From assembly GCA_018242585.1 (NCBI GenBank), contig JAFEBQ010000005.1, positions 1 to 64,000 on the forward strand: a DNA stretch of 64,000 bases, in the 5' to 3' direction. This DNA comes from Planctomycetota bacterium. Lineage in GTDB: Bacteria > Planctomycetota > Planctomycetia > Pirellulales > PNKZ01. Below, piece by piece: positions 25,579-33,692 of this stretch. Each line of letters opens with the position of its first letter. Positions within the stretch are counted from its first letter, which is position 1. Under the pieces are notes generated by a model. That model did no database searches, was not told where the DNA came from, and saw nothing but the letters and a program-made list of their open reading frames with translations. The position numbers and the translations under genes are program-made.

Positions 25579-27351
25579 ATGTCCGAGACAACCTACGTGC
25601 CGAGCATCGCCTTTCCGGGCATCGAGACGCCGCTGGCGGCGCGGGTGGTCTGGTCGCACGGCGTCGCGCCGAATCGGTTCACGCTGGAATTGGCCCCGCA
25701 AGAGCCGTTCACCACCACGATCGGCGATCTGACGCTCGGCTACAGCGCGACAACGCTCGTGTTTCCGGGCTGTAAAGTCGTGAGCACTGCGGTGCGCGCG
25801 GACGAACATGGCGTCGTTTGGGTGCTCGAATTGCTCGACCGGCGTTGGCGCTGGCAAGGGCTGGGGCAAATCTCGGGGCGCTACAACATCTATCAAGACA
25901 CGACCAACGACGGCATTGCCGGGACCGAGATTGTGGCTGGCTCGGAAAGGACGCCTCGCGAGCTGCTGACCCTCTGCCTCGCCGCGCTCGGCGAGACGGG
26001 TTACGACCTTTCCACCGTGCCGAACGACGCGCGGCCCACGGTCGAATGGAATTACTTGCCGCCGGCCGAAGCCTTGGCCGAGTTGGTCGATCGGCTCGGC
26101 TGTCGCGTGGTGGTGAAACTCAACAACACGGTGGCGGTCGTGCCTTGGGGCATGGGAAGCGCTTTGCCGAGCAGCGCTTCGGCCCAGGCGGGCAGCCTGG
26201 CGGTCTCGCTCGTGGCGCGGCCCGACGCCTTTATCGTGGTTGGCGGCCCGACGCGCTATCAGGTCGATTTGGCGCTCGAACCCGTCGGGCTCGATACCGA
26301 CGGCTCGGTGCGACCGATCGACGATTTGTCGTACGCGCCGAGCGGCGGTTGGCCAAAGGCCGACGTGCCGAGCTTCAACACGCTGGCCGACGACGATGGG
26401 CGTGCGCGCGAGTTGGCTCGGGCGACCGTCTATCGCTGGTATCGGGTCTGCGGCATGGTCTCGGGCGTAAACCCCGACGGGGCGCTGGTGTCGAGCAGCC
26501 TGGCGCCGCTAGGGGTGACGAAGCTCACGCAGATTGTCCCCTTGGACGTGACGCAAGTCGATCAGCAAAATGTCAGCGATGCCCTGGCGGGAACTTCGGC
26601 CGTGTTGCCCCGACGGGCGGTGGTCTGGGGCGTGTGGGCGGAACTCGATTATCCCTTGCCGCGCACGGACAATGCGGACGGCAACGTGGTGTCGGCCGTC
26701 GCGCCGTTGAACGAGACCGCCGGCGACGAGTATGCCGCCCGAGCGCGCTATGCGGGAGCGTATACGATCGATCCTGGGCGCGCGATCGTATGCTTCGAAC
26801 GGCCGGTCTATCGTTGGCGAGTCAATGGCGCGGACTACGAGCGGCTGCCGGCGTCGCTGGTGTGGCGCGCGAGCTTCACCGTGCGCGACGCCGATACCGG
26901 CGCGCTCCAACGCTACGAACGCCGGCGCGACAGCGACGGCCCAGCGCTCGGCACCTTGCCGCGGTACTTGCTGCACGACGAGCTGACGCTGACCAAGGTC
27001 TTGCGCTACGCCAGCGATTACAGTCTGACGTCGGTTGCCGACAATGTCGCGCTGCTCGATGCCCAGGCCGACGCGCTACTCTCGGCGGCCGAGCAAGCCG
27101 TGGCGGCGACTTCGCCCCAGTGGCGGCGGTATTCAGGCATCGAGCCGATCGACCTCGACGGGTTGGTGGCGATGGTGGTCTGGTCAATCGACGCGCGCGG
27201 CGCGACGACCACCGCCTCGGCCGGCATGGAATTGTCGGGCGAGACGCAAACCCAACAGGCCAAACGTCAGGCCGGACGCTTCAGCGCGCTGTGGCGGCAA
27301 GCCCAGTTCACCTTGCGCCAGCGCGCCCTCGAACAACGGAAGGCAATTTGA
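25579..27351 (+). CDS. Phage tail/baseplate-hub-like protein, 590 aa
   Basis: Largest protein in the tail-like segment. The first 200 residues contain beta-rich segments (ELAPQEPFTTTIGDLTLGYSATTLVFPG, VVWVLELLDRRWRWQGLGQISGRYNIY) similar to the opening of phage hub/gpD-like proteins, and LAELVDRLGCRVVVKLNNTVAVVPWG fits the helix-strand hub repeat. The C-terminus is helical (AEQAVAATSPQWRR...RQAGRFSALWRQAQFTLRQR). Not a tape measure: it lacks long coiled-coil stretches. The start at 25579 avoids an in-frame opening that reads through the repeat. Confidence 0.5.
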   Translation: MSETTYVPSIAFPGIETPLAARVVWSHGVAPNRFTLELAPQEPFTTTIGDLTLGYSATTLVFPGCKVVSTAVRADEHGVVWVLELLDRRWRWQGLGQISGRYNIYQDTTNDGIAGTEIVAGSERTPRELLTLCLAALGETGYDLSTVPNDARPTVEWNYLPPAEALAELVDRLGCRVVVKLNNTVAVVPWGMGSALPSSASAQAGSLAVSLVARPDAFIVVGGPTRYQVDLALEPVGLDTDGSVRPIDDLSYAPSGGWPKADVPSFNTLADDDGRARELARATVYRWYRVCGMVSGVNPDGALVSSSLAPLGVTKLTQIVPLDVTQVDQQNVSDALAGTSAVLPRRAVVWGVWAELDYPLPRTDNADGNVVSAVAPLNETAGDEYAARARYAGAYTIDPGRAIVCFERPVYRWRVNGADYERLPASLVWRASFTVRDADTGALQRYERRRDSDGPALGTLPRYLLHDELTLTKVLRYASDYSLTSVADNVALLDAQADALLSAAEQAVAATSPQWRRYSGIEPIDLDGLVAMVVWSIDARGATTTASAGMELSGETQTQQAKRQAGRFSALWRQAQFTLRQRALEQRKAI

Positions 27352-27353
27352 GC

Positions 27354-28001
27354 ATGCAGCCGATCTACGACGTTCCGTTTCAGAACCAGAGCGGCGAGAC
27401 GATTCCGGCCTTCGCCATCATGAAATGCCCGGTTGAGGACACGGCGTCCGTAATTCACGCCGTGACGTCGATCGAAGGGCAAGTGGTGTTGCAGATGGTC
27501 CAGCCCGATCATCTGTTCGAGCGGACCTACTACCTGAACGGCCCGACGCCGGTGCCGGACCAGGGGTTCGGCATGTGTACGACCGCCGACCGAGGCGCGC
27601 TCGTGCGCATGGCCCCCGACGCCGAAGGGGTGTGGGGCGAGAACATCGGGCCACGCCCAGGCTCGTGGGGCGGCTACGGCGGCGGGCTGGGCTTCATTCA
27701 CATGCCGAGCATGAGCTATTGGAACTACGGCACCGGCGACGACGAGGTGACGATGGTCGCGGTCCAGCGCGATCGGATGTCGCAAGTCATCGGCCGTCTC
27801 GACAGCGTGATGTACGCCGGCGGTTCGTTCACGCTCAATCTCATTGGACCCACGGTCGGCGATGTGAAGATGCAAATTCACGGCCAGGATGTCGGCCTGC
27901 TGGCCAGCGACGACATGCTTGACGCCGGCCGGCTGATTTGGGCGTTCCGGGCGGTGAACGGCTGGGCCTTTGGAGGCTGCTACCCGGTCTCGGCAAGTTA
28001 A
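27354..28001 (+). CDS. Phage tail-end protein, 215 aa
   Basis: Gly/Tyr-rich protein with IPAFAIMKCPVED near the start, two glycine-rich segments (GSWGGYGGGLGFIHMPSMSYWNYGTGDDE) and a long beta-rich end. It starts 2 bp after the previous stop. Its position as the last plus-strand gene and its Gly-rich loops suggest a receptor-binding or fibre-type protein. Its stop overlaps the convergent regulator's stop in a shared TTAA. Confidence 0.5.
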   Translation: MQPIYDVPFQNQSGETIPAFAIMKCPVEDTASVIHAVTSIEGQVVLQMVQPDHLFERTYYLNGPTPVPDQGFGMCTTADRGALVRMAPDAEGVWGENIGPRPGSWGGYGGGLGFIHMPSMSYWNYGTGDDEVTMVAVQRDRMSQVIGRLDSVMYAGGSFTLNLIGPTVGDVKMQIHGQDVGLLASDDMLDAGRLIWAFRAVNGWAFGGCYPVSAS

Positions 28002-28537
28002 GGTGGCGACGCGCCGGGCGCGTTTGTTGCTGCTTGCGGAGTCGCCTCGCGCGGGACGACCAGGATTCGTTCGTATAGCAGATCGATCATCGAGGCGAGC
28101 AGATCCGCTTCGTCGCTTTCGAGGACCAGCGCGGCGCGGCGGAGATGTTGACGTTTGCGGTTCATCGTGCCGGTCGCTTCGATCGTCCCGTCGTGGGTCA
28201 GCGCGCCGCCCGCGCCAAAGCGGCTGTACAGTTCATCGAAGTCGGCCGGCGACCAGCCGTGGAACAGTTGCGGCTGCTCGGCGATCACCTGGTCGACGAG
28301 GGGATTGGTCGCGCGGTCGAACGCCGTCCGCCGCGCGCCGGGCTCGAACAGCTCATGCACCTCGACGCCCAGTCCCTCAGCCAGGGCGTGCAACGTGGTG
28401 GCGTGAGGGCGCGCCGATTCGCCGCGCAAGATTCCCTTCACCGTGCGCACGCCCAGCCCGCTGGCCCGGGCCACGTCAGCGGTCCGCAGACCGGTGACGG
28501 CCATCAACTGCTGCAAGTTTTCGGCAAGGGAAGCCAC
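27998..28537 (-). CDS. XRE-family transcriptional regulator, 179 aa
   Basis: N-terminal Cro/CI-type helix-turn-helix (about 8-65: LAENLQQLMAVTGLRTADVARASGLGVRTVKGILRGESARPHATTLHALAEGLGV) followed by a 110-residue helical C-terminal region of unknown fold. The start is a GTG at 28537, giving a complete first HTH helix; the in-frame ATG at 28504 would cut off that helix. Only minus-strand gene of the cassette, divergent from the gene at 28706, with a promoter and imperfect palindrome between them (28594-28621). It is therefore likely to regulate that promoter, itself, or the whole cassette. Confidence 0.75.
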   Translation of the reverse strand: MASLAENLQQLMAVTGLRTADVARASGLGVRTVKGILRGESARPHATTLHALAEGLGVEVHELFEPGARRTAFDRATNPLVDQVIAEQPQLFHGWSPADFDELYSRFGAGGALTHDGTIEATGTMNRKRQHLRRAALVLESDEADLLASMIDLLYERILVVPREATPQAATNAPGASPP

Positions 28538-28593
28538 GGCCGGCAGTGACCCAAAGGTGCAGAAACGGCGCGAAAATAGTCCGCACTTTTCCG

Positions 28594-28621
28594 TTGACAC
28601 GATAGTGAACAAATGTATATT
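28594..28621 (+). promoter_or_regulatory. Sigma-70-type promoter with overlapping imperfect palindrome
   Basis: TTGACA (28594-28599), 16-bp spacer, TATATT (28616-28621) on plus, 85 bp before the divergent gene at 28706. An imperfect palindrome, TTGaCAC gata GTGaaCAA, covers the -35 box and spacer, a natural position for the XRE repressor to bind. AT-rich relative to its surroundings. Confidence 0.65.
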
Positions 28622-28705
28622 AACCGTCGGCTGTGAATTGTCAATTCCGCGTGTGATACCGGCCAATTCCAGCGCGAAGGCAAGCCAGTGAGAGGAGCGG
28701 CAACG

Positions 28706-29167
28706 ATGGGGCGAACGAGCGTGGAAAAGCCGGTGGGGTATCGCGTCTGGATCGCCCGTTGCGACGGCTGGCAGCCCTCGCGGTGGAGCGATGTGCCGCC
28801 GCAAGCGAACATCGTGGCCTTGGCCGACCCGGGCTGCTACTCGGCCTTCGAGGCCCAGGCCTTGGTGCGCGGCTTCAACCGGCGGATGTTGCAACTGGGC
28901 GCGCGGCGGTGGGCCGTGGCCGTGCCGGTTACGGTGCGCTTCGCGGGCGAGCCGCGCCCCGGGCGGCGCGTGCGCGTGGTGTTGCCGATCGTGCCGCGCA
29001 CTGCCCAACGCGCGGAAGCAAAGCACCCCGAGCGAGTTACTTTGCCGGCGCGTCCAGCGCCCAACGAATGCCCGCCAGCACGTGCTGTTGATACTGCGGG
29101 TTCCGCCAGACCTCGTCCCGGTGTCCGAGCGAGGTATAAAAAACGCGCCCCTTGTCGATTGGCTTGA
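28706..29167 (+). CDS. Hypothetical protein behind cassette promoter, 153 aa, 3' end overlaps thuA-like gene
   Basis: Starts at ATG 28706, 8 nt after AGGAG (the GTG at 28688 would put that ribosome site inside the gene). The first 100 residues look genuine (GYRVWIARCDGWQPSRWSDVPPQ, ALVRGFNRRMLQLGARRWAVAVPVTVRF). From about residue 110 it becomes a Pro/Arg/Ala-rich tail encoded antisense to the end of the ThuA-like gene. The overlap is tail-to-tail over 131 bp. A likely reading is that the original 3' end was lost at the cassette/chromosome junction and the frame now runs into the neighbour. Function unknown. Confidence 0.5.
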   Translation: MGRTSVEKPVGYRVWIARCDGWQPSRWSDVPPQANIVALADPGCYSAFEAQALVRGFNRRMLQLGARRWAVAVPVTVRFAGEPRPGRRVRVVLPIVPRTAQRAEAKHPERVTLPARPAPNECPPARAVDTAGSARPRPGVRARYKKRAPCRLA

Positions 29168-29993
29168 CCCAAGCCACGGCATAATCCCGATCCGCGCGCT
29201 TGCCGCGCTCGAAGAAGCCAAGCGGTTCGCCGTCGGGCTTGGCCTTCTGTTTGGGGCGGCCGTCGTTCGTCGCGTCCAAGCTCATCAGCACTTGCTTGTC
29301 GTCGCGCGAGTAGGACTTGAACTGATAAATTTCGTCGGTGATCTCGAACGTCGAGCCCCACGACGTGGCGACCGGGTTGCTCGAATCCTCGCTCTTGACG
29401 GTTACCAGTTGATGCCAAGGGTGGCCGTCGAATTCGCCGCCGATCATGTCGATGTACGGGCGAAAGTTGTGGAACGTGTCGGTGGCCGAGTGCATGCCGA
29501 TGAACGCCTTGCCCGAGCGGAGCCAGTCGATGAAGCCTTGCTTGTCCGGGAGCGGCAGGTCGCCGGTGGTGTTGGCGAAGATCACGCCGTCGTAGGGCTT
29601 GAGCGCGTCGAGCGACATCCGCTCGGCCAGCAGCTTGGCCACGTCGGCTTGCCAGCCGGCGTCGAACGGCTTCCAGGTTTCGACGTCCTTCTGGTATTGC
29701 GATTCTTTCGCCTTGAATGTTTCGTCAGTGTCGGCCGCGGCCCGTTGTGGCTTCTTGGGCTGCTGCGGACGGGGGCGAGGCTCGCGGACAAAATCGACGC
29801 TGAACGCGCCGCTCTTTTCGCCCAGTTCAGCCAAGGTCTTTTCAGCCACGGGAATCGAGCCGTGACGGAACCCGGTGGTGACCGTAACGACGAGCAGCTT
29901 CTTGGCCGGCTCGGCAGCGAACGCGGCAGCGCATAGCGCGCTCGACCAGGAGATCACCAGCAGCGAGCCAACCAACAGCGTGCGATGAATCAT
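29037..29993 (-). CDS. Secreted ThuA-like (trehalose utilisation) domain protein, 318 aa
   Basis: Signal peptide (LLVGSLLVISWSSALCAAAFA) followed by a class I glutamine amidotransferase-like ThuA fold: LLVVTVTTGFRHGSIP near 32-47, YDGVIFANTTGDLP, AFIGMHSATDTF near 165-177, GEFDGHPWHQ and GRVFYTSLGH near the end. ThuA proteins are linked to sugar or 3-ketosugar metabolism; in planctomycetes they are usually exported and poorly characterised. No amidotransferase Cys nucleophile is evident. Its 3' end overlaps the cassette's terminal gene on the other strand. Confidence 0.85.
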   Translation of the reverse strand: MIHRTLLVGSLLVISWSSALCAAAFAAEPAKKLLVVTVTTGFRHGSIPVAEKTLAELGEKSGAFSVDFVREPRPRPQQPKKPQRAAADTDETFKAKESQYQKDVETWKPFDAGWQADVAKLLAERMSLDALKPYDGVIFANTTGDLPLPDKQGFIDWLRSGKAFIGMHSATDTFHNFRPYIDMIGGEFDGHPWHQLVTVKSEDSSNPVATSWGSTFEITDEIYQFKSYSRDDKQVLMSLDATNDGRPKQKAKPDGEPLGFFERGKRADRDYAVAWVKPIDKGRVFYTSLGHRDEVWRNPQYQQHVLAGIRWALDAPAK

Positions 29994-30092
29994 CGGGAGC
30001 GTCTCCGCGAGCGAGGGGTATGTTCAGGTGAGCCGTTTAGGATAGCTCTCCACTTGGCGCGTTGCCATTGGCGTGCTGGCGGCAGCCGCCAA

Positions 30093-31991
30093 TTACTGAG
30101 CCGGGGCGTCGCGGCGGGGGAAGCGCGGCAGGTGGGTCGAGAAAACCCGCTCGCGGAGTTGCTCTTCTTCGAGCTGGCGAACCCGCGGCTTCAGCAAGTC
30201 GCCGCTGGTGATCACGCCGACCAGTCGCTCGGGCGCGTCGTCGGCCACGACCAGCAACCGGCTGACATGGTGCTCGGCCATCAACTCGGCGGCCGCGCGA
30301 CAGGTATCGCTGCCCGTGATCGTCAACGGCGGATCAGCGACCAGGTCATAGGCCACGATCGGGCTTGATTCGGCCTGGGGATTGGCGGCGGCCTGATACC
30401 ATTCCTCGAGCAGATCGCTCTGCGTGACCACCCCCAACAACTTGCCGGCGTCGTCGACCACTGGATAGCCGTCATGCTTCAAAGCGCCGTGGCCGAGAAA
30501 ATAGTCGTGGACCAGTTCGTGCAGCCCCAGCCCGCCAGGCACGGTCACGACGTTGGTCGTCATTACCTCGGCCACGCGAACGCGTTCGAGCGGGTCGATG
30601 GTGAACTCGTAGCTGACGTGCCGGCCGCGCCGCGCGATTCGCTCGGTGAGAATCGAGCGGCGCATGGTCAGCACGGTGAAGCCATAGGCGACAAACGTCG
30701 CGATCAAGATCGGCAACAACAGCCGCAGGTCATAGGTCATCTCCAGCGCGAAGATCACGCCGGTCAGCGGCGCGCGCATGGTGCTGCCCATCATGGCGGC
30801 CAGGCAAACCAGCGGCCACAAGCGCGGATCGTCGGCCGGCAGCACGCCGCTCAACAGCCCGCCGAACAGCGCGCCCTGCATTAGTAACGGGGCCAGCACG
30901 CCCCCCGAGGTGCCCGAGCCGAGCGCCGTGGCCCAGATGATCGCTTTGACAATCATCAACGCCAGGGCGGCGCCGATGACGTAGTTCCCCTTGAGCGCGT
31001 CGAAGATCACGTCATAGCCGATGCCCAGGGCGTGGGGCTCGATCAAACCGCCCAGACCAACCACCAGTCCGCCGAGCGTCGGCCACCACATCCAGTGAAT
31101 CGGCAAGCGGTGAAACAAGTCCTCGGCCGTGTAGACCGCCAGCGTGACCAGATTGGACAACACGCCCGTCCCCAGGCCGGCCACCAGACTGGCCAGCAGG
31201 ATCATCGTCGACGGCACGGCCCCGTGCAGCGGCACGCTGACCAGTGGCATGGCCCCCAGGTGCAACAGCGGGCGTGCCGCGGTGGCCACCGCGCTGGCCA
31301 GCACCACGGGGATCAAGCTGCGCGGCTTCCACTCGAACAGCAACAGCTCGATGGCGACCAAGACCGCGGCCAGCGGCGTGCCGAACGTGGCCGACATCCC
31401 GCCGGCGGCGCCGGCCACCAGCAGGGTTTTGCGCTCGTTGCTGGTCAGGTGAAAACACTGTCCGATCAGCGAGCCGAACGCGCCGCCGGTCATGATGATG
31501 GGGCCCTCGGCGCCGAAGGGCCCCCCCGAGCCGATCGCGATCGCCGAGGACAAAGGCTTCAGCACCGCGACCTTGGGGGACATGCGGCTGCGCCCGATCA
31601 GGATCGCTTCGATGGCTTCGGGAATGCCGTGGCCCCGAATCCGGTCGGTGCCAAACCGCGCCAACAGTCCGACAATCAAGCCACCGGCCGCCGGCACCAG
31701 AACCGACCAATAGCCCAGATGATGATTTGCCGGCGACGCGGACTCGGCAAAACTGAAGGTCTGGAAATAGAACAGATTCGTGAACAGCGCAATCAGCCGC
31801 TGCAGCCCCAGCGACACCAAGGCGCAGATCAAGCCGACACACACCGTCAGCGCGCTGATGAAGATCACCCGGCTGGTGACGGTGTAATCGCCCAGCGCCG
31901 AACGGGGCGGCGCGGCGTTTCCGCTTGCACCGTCGTCCGAGATCGCGGGCGTGGTCGGCTCGGCGGTCGTCATCGAAGGAGTGTCGTTCAT
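30093..31991 (-). CDS. CLC-family chloride channel/transporter with CBS domains, 632 aa
   Basis: Polytopic inner-membrane protein with about 10-12 hydrophobic segments in residues 40-440 and the three CLC signatures: GHGIPEAIEA, GGPFGAEGPI (with the gating glutamate of the usual G[KR]EGP motif preserved) and GTSGGVLAPLLMQGALFGG. Residues about 490-630 contain two CBS domains (VAEVMTTNVVTVPG..., VSRLLVVADD...VGVITSGDLL) likely to sense nucleotides. The ATG at 31991 is used; an in-frame TTG at 32051 is less likely. It would carry chloride or exchange it for protons. Confidence 0.9.
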   Translation of the reverse strand: MNDTPSMTTAEPTTPAISDDGASGNAAPPRSALGDYTVTSRVIFISALTVCVGLICALVSLGLQRLIALFTNLFYFQTFSFAESASPANHHLGYWSVLVPAAGGLIVGLLARFGTDRIRGHGIPEAIEAILIGRSRMSPKVAVLKPLSSAIAIGSGGPFGAEGPIIMTGGAFGSLIGQCFHLTSNERKTLLVAGAAGGMSATFGTPLAAVLVAIELLLFEWKPRSLIPVVLASAVATAARPLLHLGAMPLVSVPLHGAVPSTMILLASLVAGLGTGVLSNLVTLAVYTAEDLFHRLPIHWMWWPTLGGLVVGLGGLIEPHALGIGYDVIFDALKGNYVIGAALALMIVKAIIWATALGSGTSGGVLAPLLMQGALFGGLLSGVLPADDPRLWPLVCLAAMMGSTMRAPLTGVIFALEMTYDLRLLLPILIATFVAYGFTVLTMRRSILTERIARRGRHVSYEFTIDPLERVRVAEVMTTNVVTVPGGLGLHELVHDYFLGHGALKHDGYPVVDDAGKLLGVVTQSDLLEEWYQAAANPQAESSPIVAYDLVADPPLTITGSDTCRAAAELMAEHHVSRLLVVADDAPERLVGVITSGDLLKPRVRQLEEEQLRERVFSTHLPRFPRRDAPAQ

Positions 31992-32146
31992 CAGGGCGCG
32001 AGAGTATGCGAAGTTAATGCCGCCGATCCTAACAACTTCGCCGAAAGGCAAAGCGTCAACCAGATTACACTTCGGAGAGGAATCTGGCTAACGGCGCTGA
32101 ACCGCGACAGATTGTCCGGTCGGCGGCCAGCGCGCAAGCGCGGCGG

Positions 32147-33304
32147 TCATTCGATCCAGCCGCCGCCGAGCACTTGATCGCCGGCGTAGCACACCGCCGC
32201 TTGGCCCGGCGCGACGCCGGTGGCGGGCTCGTGCAGCTCGAAGTCGAGCCGGCCGTCGGCCAGCGGCGTGACCCGCGCCGGCACCGCCCGGCTTTGATAG
32301 CGGATTTGCACCGCGCATTCGAACGGCGACTCGGGCGCGTCGATCAGCCAGTTGGCGCGATTGGCCGTGAACCGCGTGCGACCCAGTTGCTCGCGCGTGC
32401 CGATCACGACGCGGCGCGTGTCGGCGTCAATGCGCACCACGTAGCGCGGCTCGCCAAAGGCGACGCCCAATCCCTTGCGCTGGCCAATGGTGAAATGCTG
32501 CACGCCGTCATGGCGGCCGACGATGTCCCCCTCGACGGTGACCAACTCGCCGCCGCGATCGAGCACGTCGTGGCCGGTGCTTTGCAGGCGGCGCTCGACA
32601 AAGCCCGCGTAGTCGTTGTCGGTGACGAAGCAGATTTCCTGGCTGTCGCGCTTGTCGGCCACGCGCAGGCCGGCCTGTCGGGCGATGACCCTGACCTCGC
32701 TTTTGCGGTAGCCGCCGATCGGCAGCATGATCCGCTGGAGCCGTTCGCGTGCCACGCCGAACAGCACGTACGACTGGTCCTTCGACGGGTCGATGCCGCG
32801 CCGCAGCACGGGTCGCGGCCCAGCGTCGAGCTGCGCATAGTGCCCGGTGGCGATGAACTCGGCGCCGACGCTGTCGGCATAGTCGCACAGCTTGCCGAAC
32901 TTGAGCCAGTTGTTGCAGACGACGCACGGGTTCGGTGTGCGACCGGCGATGTACTCGTCGACGAAGTAATCGACGATGCGCCCGAACTGTTCGTCAAAGT
33001 TCAGCGCGTAGAACGGAATGTCGAGGGCATCGGCCACGCGGCGCGCGTCGGCGGCGTCGGCCGCGGTGCAGCAGCCGTGTTGCGGTTCGCCTGGCAGGCT
33101 GACGATCGGCAGGTTGAACGTCGAGCCAGTGGCAGTTCCGTGCGCCGCGGCGTTAGTTGCACCGGTCGATTGGCACGCGGTTGCCGACTCGGCCACGCCG
33201 TGCTTCATGAACAGGCCGATCACCTCGTGGCCAGCTTGCCTGAGCAGGTAAGCGGCGGCGCTTGAGTCGACGCCGCCCGACATGGCTAACACGATGCGGG
33301 CCAT
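32147..33304 (-). CDS. mnmA: tRNA-specific 2-thiouridylase MnmA, 385 aa
   Basis: Makes 2-thiouridine at U34 of certain tRNAs. PP-loop SGGVDSS at about residues 9-15, the nucleophilic-cysteine motif NPCVVCN near 125-131, a second catalytic Cys in EICFV near 220, and the C-terminal beta-barrel with FGEPRYVVRID. There is a roughly 30-residue insertion after MKHGVAE (TACQSTGATNAAAHGTATGS), low in conservation, in the first domain. Length 385 aa is normal or slightly long. It is divergent from the Sua5/PTP fusion gene. Confidence 0.95.
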   Translation of the reverse strand: MARIVLAMSGGVDSSAAAYLLRQAGHEVIGLFMKHGVAESATACQSTGATNAAAHGTATGSTFNLPIVSLPGEPQHGCCTAADAADARRVADALDIPFYALNFDEQFGRIVDYFVDEYIAGRTPNPCVVCNNWLKFGKLCDYADSVGAEFIATGHYAQLDAGPRPVLRRGIDPSKDQSYVLFGVARERLQRIMLPIGGYRKSEVRVIARQAGLRVADKRDSQEICFVTDNDYAGFVERRLQSTGHDVLDRGGELVTVEGDIVGRHDGVQHFTIGQRKGLGVAFGEPRYVVRIDADTRRVVIGTREQLGRTRFTANRANWLIDAPESPFECAVQIRYQSRAVPARVTPLADGRLDFELHEPATGVAPGQAAVCYAGDQVLGGGWIE

Positions 33305-33433
33305 AAACCGATTGATCTCAGCGAGTTAATGCCGCAGTGGGTATCGGCGGCGGGTTGCATGGAAAGAATTCATCGTAGGTTTGGCCCGCTTGAGGAACAA
33401 CCCACACACCCCCACTGATGGGTGGAATGCTTC

Positions 33434-33463
33434 TTGACCGTGGCAAGCGACTGGACCTAAAAT
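33434..33463 (+). promoter_or_regulatory. Possible promoter for Sua5-PTP gene
   Basis: TTGACC (33434-33439), 18-bp spacer, TAAAAT (33458-33463), about 230 bp upstream of the gene at 33693. The rest of the 388-bp gap between mnmA and that gene shows no gene or repeat that I recognise. Confidence 0.4.
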
Positions 33464-33692
33464 ATTTGTCTGGTTTTTGGCGGGCCGGTCGCCCAAGCGG
33501 CCCCTTGGCTTGTCGCGAGGCGTCACCGCGCTCGTCCCGGTAGCGTCGGCTGCCGGGGGCGATGTGCATCCTGCCGCGCGCCTTGGTTTGAGAATCATCA
33601 GTTTGCTACAGGCAACGGCGGCGGGCGGGCGCAAGCGCGGTCGACCGGCCAGGTTATGTTGCGCCTGGAATTGACCTGCGGTTCGTCAGCCT

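Noticed and set aside
25579-27351. Tail tape-measure protein call for the longest tail-region gene
   Set aside because: It has no extended helical repeats or transmembrane stretches, and its length and strand content fit a hub-like protein.
7000-29000. Possible tRNA or integrase-associated attachment sites flanking the cassette
   Set aside because: No tRNA-like fold or matching direct repeat could be recognised at either edge; the family-B repeat at the left has no partner at the right edge (28.7-29 kb).
28791-29936. A long plus-strand frame opposite ThuA
   Set aside because: Mostly an antisense shadow of the ThuA-like gene, which has a signal peptide and family motifs.
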